The notes below the pieces were generated by a model. That model saw only the letters and a list, made by a program, of their open reading frames with translations. It was not told the DNA's origin and did no database searches. Below, piece after piece: positions 20,132 to 28,110 of a stretch of 33,358 nucleotides of DNA; position 1 is the stretch's first letter, and each line of letters begins with the position of its first letter. Where the stretch lies: contig CAMWJD010000003.1 in NCBI GenBank assembly GCA_947174515.1, forward strand, positions 1 to 33,358. Direction: 5' to 3'. The translations under genes and the position numbers were made by a program. This DNA comes from an uncultured Porphyromonadaceae bacterium (lineage in GTDB: Bacteria > Bacteroidota > Bacteroidia > Bacteroidales > Muribaculaceae).

Positions 20132-22882
20132 ATGGGAGAAAAAAGACTATTCCTTCTTGATGCATATGCATTAATCTTCAGGGCTTACTACGCTCTTATC
20201 AAGATGCCAAGAATGACAAGCGACGGTTTCAACACCTCTGCAGTCTTCGGCTTCGTGAATACTCTTGAAGAATTGCTCAGAAAGGAGAAACCTTCTCATA
20301 TAGCTGTATGCTTCGATCCTAAAGGTCCGACTTTCAGGTCTGAACTTCTTGACTCTTACAAAGGGGAACGTCCCGACACCCCGGAAGACATCAAACGTTC
20401 TATCCCCATCATTAAGTCGATTATTGAATGTTATGGCATCCGGATCCTTGAATCTGAAGGTTATGAAGCCGACGACGTGATAGGAACAATGGCTACCCGC
20501 GCTTCCAAAGAGGGGTTCACCACTTATATGATGACTCCTGATAAAGACTTCGGGCAGCTGGTCTCTTCCAATATCATACAATACAAACCTGCCTACCGAG
20601 GTCAGGATTTTGAACTTCGTGGAGAGAAAGAGGTGTGTGAGCGATATGGAATCCGGCGTACGGACCAAGTGATCGACCTTCTTGCCTTGATGGGCGATAA
20701 AATCGACAATATCCCGGGGTGTCCCGGAGTCGGAGAGAAAACCGCCCAAAAACTTATTGCCGATTTCGGAACTGCAGAAAACATCATTGCGCAAGCTGCC
20801 CGACTAAAGGGGGCTCTCAAGAAGAAAATCGAAGATAATGCCGCACTGATCATGCTTTCGAAAGATCTCGCCACTATCCGCACCGATGTCCCTATCGACG
20901 CCACCCCGGACAGCCTCGTTCTTGGGAATATGGATAAAGATCGTCTGTTTGAAATATTCAGGCAACTTGAATTCCGCACCCTGACGGCGCGTATCGAACG
21001 TCGTCTTGCCGAAGAAAGCAAAGGTTCAGACAGGAAAGCCAACGAAGGATCAGACACAGCTAAAACTACCGGTTCTATTAGCCAACCCTCACTCTTTGAT
21101 TTTGAAGAGCCTGCAGGTTTCGCTCCCGTTGCTGAAGCGCCGACGGCCGGTTCGCCTGACGAGAGTTGTGTCTATATCGAAACTGACGATCTGCTTCAAG
21201 AAATGGCCACTGCCGTCAAAAATGAGTCAGCTATCGGGATCTTCTTAGACTCCAAAGGTGAAAACGATATGGAAGCCTCCTGGATTGGAACTGCCATTGC
21301 TATTCAGGATGGCCGTTCATGGTATGTCGACTCATCATTTCCGAATTCCATCCAGACCATCCTTTCAATACTGTCAGATCCAAATATTCTGAAAGTGTCC
21401 GTTGCCTCAAAACGCGATATGGTGATTGCACGCAGACACCGAGCAGATAAAGACACCAACCCCATGAGCATGGTCAATTTCTACGATGTGACGATCGCGC
21501 ACTATCTGCTCGAACCTGAAATGCGCCATAGCCCCGAACTCCTCGCGGAGAAGTATTTGGGATACTCTCTTAGCGGAACGCCGAAATCTGCTGAGCCGGC
21601 CGCTATGGCCCTAAGACTCAAAGACATTTTCTCGACAGCACTGGAGGCTGAAAATATGACGCCGTTGATGACCGATATCGAGCTCCCGCTTGTGCCCGTG
21701 CTCGCTGATATGGAATTCTCCGGAGTGCGTATCGATACGGCTGCGCTCGCCGCAGCTGCCGAGGGTATGGAAGAACGATCTCGCATCCTTTGCACCGAAA
21801 TATATGATATGGCCGGAGAGGAATTCAATGTTGGAAGTCCGGCTCAGGTGGGTGAAATCCTTTTCGGCAAACTAAACCTCGATCCCAAAGCTAAAAAGAC
21901 CAAGACAGGTCAATATTCCACTTCAGAAGAGATTCTTGAAAAAATTGCATGGAAGAGTCCCATCATAGGCAAGATTCTTGAGTATCGACAGATCAAGAAA
22001 CTCCTCTCTACCTATCTAAACGCTCTGCCAGAGTCAATAAATAAGGTCACCGGGAAAATTCACACCAACTACAACCAGACCGTGACTGCGACAGGACGCC
22101 TCTCCTCATCATCGCCCAACCTCCAGAATATTCCTGTCCGCGATGAGATGGGACGTGATATCCGCCGGGCGTTTATCCCCGATGACGGACATCTTTTCCT
22201 TTCAGCGGATTATAGCCAGATTGAGCTTCGTCTTGTCGCCGACTTCGCCGATGATGAGACGATGATTGAGGCCTTCCGTAATGGCAATGATATACATGCC
22301 ATTACTGCCGCTAAAATCAACCATGTGTCTCCCGATGAGGTCACTGCCGACGAACGCCGGAAAGCCAAGACTGCAAATTTTGGTATTCTTTACGGAATCA
22401 CAGCCTTTGGCCTCGCATCTCGGCTCCGGATTCCTCGCCAGGAAGCCAAGGAACTCATAGACGGCTACTTCACCACTTTCCCTTCGATCCATAGATACAT
22501 GAGCGAGAGTGTGGAGTATGCACGCGAAAACGGATATGCCATCACCAGAATGGGCCGCAAGCGCCGGCTCCCCGACATCAACAGCAAAAATCCGGTAGTG
22601 CGCGGATATGCCGAGCGAAACGCAATAAATGCTCCCGTGCAAGGCACTGCCGCCGACGTGATGAAACTCGCCATGGTCAGTATTTGGCATGAAATGCAGG
22701 AAAAGCACATGAAGTCGAAGATGATCATGCAAGTGCACGATGAATTAAACTTCGACGTAGTGCCTGGCGAAGAGGGAGCTTTGCAGGAGATAGTGGAGAG
22801 GTGCATGCAGTCGGCTTGGAATGGAAAAGTCCCGTTGACTGCCTCCGCAGGCTTCGGCGCCAATTGGCTTGAAGCACATTAA
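20132..22882 (+). CDS. polA: DNA polymerase I
   Basis: 5' nuclease: LFLLDAYALIFRAYYAL, GYEADDVIGTMA, GDKIDNIPGCPGVGEKTAQKLI. Polymerase: DYSQIELRLVADFADD, KTANFGILYGI, MQVHDELNFDV. Start set at MGEKRLF. Confidence 0.95.
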   Translation: MGEKRLFLLDAYALIFRAYYALIKMPRMTSDGFNTSAVFGFVNTLEELLRKEKPSHIAVCFDPKGPTFRSELLDSYKGERPDTPEDIKRSIPIIKSIIECYGIRILESEGYEADDVIGTMATRASKEGFTTYMMTPDKDFGQLVSSNIIQYKPAYRGQDFELRGEKEVCERYGIRRTDQVIDLLALMGDKIDNIPGCPGVGEKTAQKLIADFGTAENIIAQAARLKGALKKKIEDNAALIMLSKDLATIRTDVPIDATPDSLVLGNMDKDRLFEIFRQLEFRTLTARIERRLAEESKGSDRKANEGSDTAKTTGSISQPSLFDFEEPAGFAPVAEAPTAGSPDESCVYIETDDLLQEMATAVKNESAIGIFLDSKGENDMEASWIGTAIAIQDGRSWYVDSSFPNSIQTILSILSDPNILKVSVASKRDMVIARRHRADKDTNPMSMVNFYDVTIAHYLLEPEMRHSPELLAEKYLGYSLSGTPKSAEPAAMALRLKDIFSTALEAENMTPLMTDIELPLVPVLADMEFSGVRIDTAALAAAAEGMEERSRILCTEIYDMAGEEFNVGSPAQVGEILFGKLNLDPKAKKTKTGQYSTSEEILEKIAWKSPIIGKILEYRQIKKLLSTYLNALPESINKVTGKIHTNYNQTVTATGRLSSSSPNLQNIPVRDEMGRDIRRAFIPDDGHLFLSADYSQIELRLVADFADDETMIEAFRNGNDIHAITAAKINHVSPDEVTADERRKAKTANFGILYGITAFGLASRLRIPRQEAKELIDGYFTTFPSIHRYMSESVEYARENGYAITRMGRKRRLPDINSKNPVVRGYAERNAINAPVQGTAADVMKLAMVSIWHEMQEKHMKSKMIMQVHDELNFDVVPGEEGALQEIVERCMQSAWNGKVPLTASAGFGANWLEAH

Positions 22883-22934
22883 CATCTTTAAAATTATCGT
22901 ATCAACTATGCATTATGCATTAATTCATTGAATT

Positions 22935-23915
22935 ATGAGCAATATCAAAAGCATCGGCATCTTGACTTCGGGCGGTGACGCACCTGGAATGAACGCCGCA
23001 ATCCGAGCCGTCACACGAGCCGGTATCACTTCCGGTTTCAAAGTATTTGGTATCTACCGTGGCTACAAAGGCCTGATTTCAGATGAAATAGAGGAATTTT
23101 CCACTCAAAACGTATCCAACATCATTCAGCGCGGAGGCACTATCCTCAAGACTGCCCGTTGCAAAGAATTCGAGACTCCCGAAGGGCGGCAATGCGCCTA
23201 TGATGTGCTTAAGCGTCACGAAATTGACAGCCTTTGCGTGATTGGAGGCGATGGTTCGCTTACCGGAGCAAGAATCTTCGCTAATGAATTCCAATTCCCG
23301 ATCGTAGGGCTGCCGGGAACTATTGACAATGACCTTTACGGCACAGACTGGACCATAGGCTATGACACCGCATTAAATACAATTATGGAGTGTGTCGATA
23401 AAATCCGCGACACTGCCACCAGCCACGAACGCCTCTTTTTCATCGAGGTGATGGGGCGCAACGCCGGATTCCTTGCCCTCAACGGAGCTATCGCCGCCGG
23501 TGCTGAAGCTGCCATTATCCCGGAAATATCCACGGAGGTAGACCAGCTTGCCGAACTAATCCAAAACGGTTTCCGCAAGTCGAAGAACTCTTCTATTGTG
23601 CTTGTCGCAGAATCTCCTGTCACCGGTGGAGCCATGGGGCTCGCTCAGCGTGTCAAGGATGAGTATCCTAACTACGACGTGCGTGTTTCTATCCTCGGCC
23701 ACCTTCAGCGCGGAGGAAGCCCGACTGCGCTCGACCGTATACTTGCTTCCCGCATGGGCGCTGCCGCTGTCGATGCTCTGCTCGACGACCAGCGCAACGT
23801 AATGATCGGAATTCGCAATGATGAGATCGTGTATGTGCCTTTCGTGAAGGCGGTCAAAAACGAAAAGACAGTCAACCGCGAAAAGCTCAACACCTTACGC
23901 CGACTTTCCATCTAA
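22935..23915 (+). CDS. pfkA: ATP-dependent 6-phosphofructokinase
   Basis: [79 protein letters not shown]. Confidence 0.95.
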   Translation: MSNIKSIGILTSGGDAPGMNAAIRAVTRAGITSGFKVFGIYRGYKGLISDEIEEFSTQNVSNIIQRGGTILKTARCKEFETPEGRQCAYDVLKRHEIDSLCVIGGDGSLTGARIFANEFQFPIVGLPGTIDNDLYGTDWTIGYDTALNTIMECVDKIRDTATSHERLFFIEVMGRNAGFLALNGAIAAGAEAAIIPEISTEVDQLAELIQNGFRKSKNSSIVLVAESPVTGGAMGLAQRVKDEYPNYDVRVSILGHLQRGGSPTALDRILASRMGAAAVDALLDDQRNVMIGIRNDEIVYVPFVKAVKNEKTVNREKLNTLRRLSI

Positions 23916-24826
23916 TGGGTAAGCATACTCATAATAAGACTCTTATAGCTATCAATCGGGCCCTGCTCTCCGGTACTTTCCGGAGTCTGGGCGCGTTGCC
24001 ATGGCCCATGTTAAGAGGCCTTTCTTCCTTTATCGCATGGTTAGCGCACAGTGTGGTGAAATACCGTGTCTCCGTTTGCCGTGGCAATATACGCGCATCT
24101 TTCCCGGATATGGATGAAAAGGAGGTGGACAAGACCGTAAAAGGGTTCTATCATTTCCTCGCCGACTATTTCATCGAGACAGTGAAGCTGGGCTCCATGA
24201 ATGTCGATGAGATGAAACGCCGGATGAGGTTTGTGAATATAGAGCAATTAAATGAAGATCTCCGTGCAGGCAAGAACGTAAGCATTTTTCTCGGACATTT
24301 CTGCAACTGGGAGTGGGTGTCAACAATGCCTCTTTGGCTTGATCTCTCCACCGGCGCAATCCCTTGCCAGATTTATCATCCTCTTGCAAATGTCGCAGCA
24401 GATCAGGTGTTCGGTGCCATACGAAGCCGCTTCGGAGCCACTAATCTCCCGATGGCTACATCTGCAAAGACATTGCTGGAATTTTCGGCTAAAGGCACCG
24501 CTACAGTCACCGGATATATAGCCGACCAGACTCCATCATGGAATGCGATTCATCACTGGATCCCGTTTCTTAATCATGACACTGCTGTATATACAGGTGC
24601 TGAGAAGATAAGCCGGAAGATTAATGCCGCAGCTTATTATCTCGACATGAGTCGTCCGGAGCGCAACTACTACGTAGGACGATTCATAAAGCTTTCTCCC
24701 GACGTGGCGGAAGAACCGGAAAATAAAGTCACTGACTTATATTTTAGAATGCTCGAAGACTCAATCCGAAGGCAACCTCCGCTCTGGCTCTGGACCCACA
24801 AACGCTGGAAATTTCAACGACAATGA
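23915..24826 (+). CDS. Lysophospholipid/lipid A acyltransferase family protein (LpxL/HtrB-like)
   Basis: LGHFCNWEWVSTMPLW (HxxxxE-type motif), GYIADQTPSW, YTGAEKISRKINA; start overlaps the pfkA stop. Confidence 0.88.
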   Translation: MGKHTHNKTLIAINRALLSGTFRSLGALPWPMLRGLSSFIAWLAHSVVKYRVSVCRGNIRASFPDMDEKEVDKTVKGFYHFLADYFIETVKLGSMNVDEMKRRMRFVNIEQLNEDLRAGKNVSIFLGHFCNWEWVSTMPLWLDLSTGAIPCQIYHPLANVAADQVFGAIRSRFGATNLPMATSAKTLLEFSAKGTATVTGYIADQTPSWNAIHHWIPFLNHDTAVYTGAEKISRKINAAAYYLDMSRPERNYYVGRFIKLSPDVAEEPENKVTDLYFRMLEDSIRRQPPLWLWTHKRWKFQRQ

Positions 24827-24876
24827 GCAAAATCGCTTTTTCATCGCAAAAGTCCTCTTCTCCCGATTTTTTTTAT

Positions 24877-24884
24877 TATCTTTG
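24877..24884 (+). promoter_or_regulatory. -7 promoter element upstream of the EIIC-kduI pair
   Basis: TATCTTTG (exact TAnnTTTG), 53 nt upstream of ATG 24937; -33 element not obvious. Confidence 0.5.
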
Positions 24885-24936
24885 CAATCCAAACAACACC
24901 TAACGATTATATAATCATGTTAAACTTTTCAATCTA

Positions 24937-26358
24937 ATGGAACAGGTATTCGCGTATATCATCGGCCTCGGAGCCGCCGTGATGATGCCTGTCATCTTCA
25001 CTATCCTTGGCGTCTGCATCGGAATTAAGCTCGGCGACGCTCTCAAAAGCGGCCTGAAGGTAGGCGTCGGCTTTATCGGTCTGTCTATCGTGACGGCCCT
25101 TCTGACTTCCGCCCTCGGACCGGCACTTCAATCAGTGGTGGAAATCTATGGACTCCAGCTTAAAGTGTTCGACATGGGATGGCCTGCGGCTGCCGCTGTG
25201 GCTTACAACACAGCAGTGGGCGCTTTCATCATCCCGGTCTGCCTTGGCGTCAATCTCCTGATGCTTCTCACCAAGACTACAAGAACTGTAAATATCGACC
25301 TCTGGAACTATTGGCACTTCGCTTTCATCGGTGCCGTAATCTATTTTGCCACCGAGTCTCTCGCATGGGGATTCTTCGGAGCCATCATCTGCTACATAGT
25401 AACTCTCGTGCTGGCAGATATGACAGCTTATAAGTTTCAGAATTTCTATAAGGATATGGACGGGATCTCTATCCCTCAACCATTCTGCGCCGGTTTCGCC
25501 CCCTTCGCTTGGATCATAAATAAGGGTCTTGATAAAATCCCCGGACTCAACAAGATCGAGATCGATGCTGAAGGAATGAAGAAAAAATTCGGCATCCTTG
25601 GCGAACCTCTATTCCTTGGTGTTGTGGTCGGAGTCGGAATCGGCTGCCTCACATGCACTTCATGGAATGAGATCGTCGACAGCATCCCACGCATACTTTC
25701 TCTTGGCATTAAGATGGGCGCCGTCATGGAACTCATCCCGCGTGTGACAGTGCTTTTCATAGAGGGTTTGAAACCAATCTCCGATGCCACACGAAGTCTG
25801 ATCGCCCGTAAGTTCAAAGGTGCCGACGGCCTGAGCATCGGTATGTCGCCGGCTCTCGTAATCGGCCATCCTACGACTCTCGTGGTCTCTCTCCTCCTTA
25901 TACCCGTGACTCTTCTCCTTGCGGTTATTCTTCCGGGCAACCAGTTCCTGCCCCTCGCCTCGCTGGCCGGTATGTTCTATCTCTTTCCGCTCGTGCTCCC
26001 TTTCACAAAAGGGAACGTGCTTAAGACTTTCATCATCGGTGTCATTATTATCACAGCCGGCCTGTATATGGTGACAAACATTGCTCCTGCATTTACATTG
26101 GCCGCTCACGACGTGTATATCGCCACCGGCGATTCCGCAGTGGCAATCCCACAAGGATTTGAAGGAGGATCGCTCGACTTCGCTTCTTCACCCCTATGCT
26201 GGGTGCTATATCAATGCTCAGTCAATCTGAAATGGATCGGTGCCGGAATCCTCGTCATAATTGCTTGCGGCATGATGTGGTGGAACCGCGTGCACATCGC
26301 TCGCAATCAGCGCGACATGATACAAAAAGACTCCGACCGTCTCCAAGAAAACATTTAA
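24937..26358 (+). CDS. PTS galactitol-type EIIC (GatC-like) membrane transporter
   Basis: [101 protein letters not shown] are typical GatC-family segments. Confidence 0.85.
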   Translation: MEQVFAYIIGLGAAVMMPVIFTILGVCIGIKLGDALKSGLKVGVGFIGLSIVTALLTSALGPALQSVVEIYGLQLKVFDMGWPAAAAVAYNTAVGAFIIPVCLGVNLLMLLTKTTRTVNIDLWNYWHFAFIGAVIYFATESLAWGFFGAIICYIVTLVLADMTAYKFQNFYKDMDGISIPQPFCAGFAPFAWIINKGLDKIPGLNKIEIDAEGMKKKFGILGEPLFLGVVVGVGIGCLTCTSWNEIVDSIPRILSLGIKMGAVMELIPRVTVLFIEGLKPISDATRSLIARKFKGADGLSIGMSPALVIGHPTTLVVSLLLIPVTLLLAVILPGNQFLPLASLAGMFYLFPLVLPFTKGNVLKTFIIGVIIITAGLYMVTNIAPAFTLAAHDVYIATGDSAVAIPQGFEGGSLDFASSPLCWVLYQCSVNLKWIGAGILVIIACGMMWWNRVHIARNQRDMIQKDSDRLQENI

Positions 26359-26368
26359 TCATAAAAAA

Positions 26369-27289
26369 ATGAAAAAAATTCTATTCTCATTCGCTGCTAT
26401 TGCCGCAGCTTTCTCTCTCTCCGCCCAGACCTCCTATACCATCCAACGTGCTTGTCATCCCGACGACGTTAAGGAGTATGACACCAACCAGCTCCGCGAC
26501 CGCTTCTGCATGGAAAAGGTGATGGAAGAAAATAAAATCAACCTCACTTACTCTATGTATGACCGCGTTATCTTTGGTGGCGTTGTTCCCGTAGGAAAGA
26601 CAATTACCCTTGAGACTATAGATCCCCTTAAGGCCGAATACTTCCTTGAGCGCCGCGAACTCGGTGTGATTAACGTCGGCGGCGACGGCATCGTGACTGT
26701 CGACGGCAAAGATTATGAACTTCATTTCAAGGATGCCCTCTATGTGGGATGTGGAAATAAGAATGTGACTTTCCGAAGCAAAGACAACTCTACTCCGGCA
26801 CGATTCTACTTAAACTCCACCCCGGCCTACAAGCAGTATAAGACTCAGCTTATAACCATCGACGGACGCAAAGGCACTATCCCCGCCAACCGTATGCACC
26901 TCGGCAGCCTGGAAGAAAGCAACGACCGCATCATCAATCAGCTCATCACAAACAATGTGCTTCAGGAAGGTCCCTGCCAACTGCAGATGGGTCTGACTGA
27001 GCTCATGCCCGGCAGCGTTTGGAACACCATGCCAGCCCACACTCACGACCGCCGCGTTGAAGCTTATTTCTATTTCAATGTGCCGGAAGGAAACGCCATC
27101 TGCCATCTTATGGGCGAACCGCAGGAAAACCGTGTGGTTTGGCTCCACAACGAGCAGGCTATCATGAGCCCGGAATGGAGCATCCACGCCGCAGCCGGAA
27201 CTTCAAACTATATGTTCATCTGGGGCATGGGAGGCGAAAACCTCAACTACAATGACAAGGATGAAATCAAATATCTCGACATGAAATAA
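26369..27289 (+). CDS. kduI: 5-dehydro-4-deoxy-D-glucuronate isomerase with N-terminal Sec signal peptide
   Basis: [78 protein letters not shown] match KduI. N-terminus [20 protein letters not shown] looks like a signal peptide. Confidence 0.93.
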   Translation: MKKILFSFAAIAAAFSLSAQTSYTIQRACHPDDVKEYDTNQLRDRFCMEKVMEENKINLTYSMYDRVIFGGVVPVGKTITLETIDPLKAEYFLERRELGVINVGGDGIVTVDGKDYELHFKDALYVGCGNKNVTFRSKDNSTPARFYLNSTPAYKQYKTQLITIDGRKGTIPANRMHLGSLEESNDRIINQLITNNVLQEGPCQLQMGLTELMPGSVWNTMPAHTHDRRVEAYFYFNVPEGNAICHLMGEPQENRVVWLHNEQAIMSPEWSIHAAAGTSNYMFIWGMGGENLNYNDKDEIKYLDMK

Positions 27290-27313
27290 TCACCCAACGG
27301 GCGACAACACAAA

Positions 27314-27344
27314 AAAGGGACATTCCGATTCGGAGTGTCCCTTT
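27314..27344. terminator. Bidirectional terminator-like hairpin downstream of kduI
   Basis: AAAGGGACATTCCGA / TCGGAGTGTCCCTTT, near-perfect 15-bp arms (one wobble), between convergent kduI and the small - strand ORF. Confidence 0.7.
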
Positions 27345-27367
27345 CACTTTGGGTCGTATTTCAATAA

Positions 27368-27526
27368 TTATTTCTTATCTTCGCGACGTCTTTCAATTGC
27401 GCGATGCACGTTGTGTATCTCTTTCACAGCGCAGAATGCTGCTGCTACAGCACCTACCTTAAGTGCTAATTTTGCAATATCAAATGCGAGGTGCAATGCA
27501 CCGTCATGTCTTTCTTCGTGTGCCAT
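27368..27526 (-). CDS. Small hypothetical protein (52 aa)
   Basis: Below the 60-aa track cutoff. Translation: MAHEERHDGALHLAFDIAKLALKVGAVAAAFCAVKEIHNVHRAIERRREDKK. Follows a convergent terminator and fills otherwise empty intergenic space. Confidence 0.5.
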   Translation of the reverse strand: MAHEERHDGALHLAFDIAKLALKVGAVAAAFCAVKEIHNVHRAIERRREDKK

Positions 27527-27831
27527 TTTAATTGTGTTTTTTATAGTTATAAATTAAATTTCAGTGTCTTCTATAGTATCAATAATCATTAAGGTTTCAT
27601 CAATAAAACAACCATTCTCATGATTTGTTCACAAGGCCACCATCCCATTCACAATATCGCCTCCCCGAACATTTCTTTATTTGCTGCGCTGCATATCAGC
27701 GAGAGGAGCGCCCCAACAATTAAAGTCAGACAGTCCGTTGCCATCTGTCTTCTGCCGGATAGTTGATTTTTGCTATAAAATCATAGTTTTTTCAAAATAT
27801 TTGCAATTTTAAAAAAATATTTAGAAAAGAA

Positions 27832-27863
27832 TTTGCAGATTTAAAAAACTATATGTAATTTTG
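27832..27863 (+). promoter_or_regulatory. Bacteroidetes-type promoter for the glutamine synthetase leader/operon
   Basis: TTTG (27832-27835), 20 nt, TAATTTTG (27856-27863), an exact -7 consensus. Confidence 0.72.
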
Positions 27864-27884
27864 CATCGTAAATCAAAATTGATT

Positions 27885-28004
27885 ATGACAACAACGAGAA
27901 AGAACATTGCGCAGCAACAAAATCAGCAACAGAACTTGAATGATGACGTTCAGGTTCGCTTGTCTGCATATTACCGCCGCACCAGTCCGGCGGTAATGAT
28001 TTGA
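27885..28004 (+). CDS. Putative Gln-rich leader peptide (39 aa) upstream of glutamine synthetase III
   Basis: ATG...TGA translating to MTTTRKNIAQQQNQQQNLNDDVQVRLSAYYRRTSPAVMI, between the promoter and the GS gene. Seven Gln codons, six within 7 codons (CAG CAA CAA AAT CAG CAA CAG). Confidence 0.6.
   Translation: MTTTRKNIAQQQNQQQNLNDDVQVRLSAYYRRTSPAVMI
27971..27996 (+). promoter_or_regulatory. Leader stem-loop 1 (overlaps the end of the leader ORF)
   Basis: TTACCGCCG-CACCAGTC-CGGCGGTAA, 9-bp perfect stem. Confidence 0.6.
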
Positions 28005-28026
28005 GGCTCGGCAAGCAACGATATTC

Positions 28027-28062
28027 GAGAGGCTGGTTACCCGATAGGGTAATTAGCCTCTC
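28027..28062 (+). promoter_or_regulatory. Leader stem-loop 2 (candidate attenuator)
   Basis: GAGAGGCTGGTTACCC-GATA-GGGTAATTAGCCTCTC, 16-bp stem with two G-U wobbles; followed by only a weak U tract (TACCTTTATAAAG). Confidence 0.6.
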
Positions 28063-28110
28063 TACCTTTATAAAGAATTAAAAACAGGAAAAAATCATAT
28101 TAGGAAAATT

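Noticed and set aside
22677-22693. 14-mer CAGTATTTGGCATG shared between polA and the parA upstream palindrome
   Set aside because: The polA copy encodes SIWHEM in a conserved coding region; most likely coincidence.
22202-22738. 178-aa - strand ORF inside polA
   Set aside because: Antisense to conserved polymerase motifs; His-rich translation is typical of antisense codon bias.
25660-26154. 164-aa and overlapping 154-aa - strand ORFs in the EIIC gene
   Set aside because: Antisense to a strong transporter coding sequence; Arg/His-rich artefactual composition.
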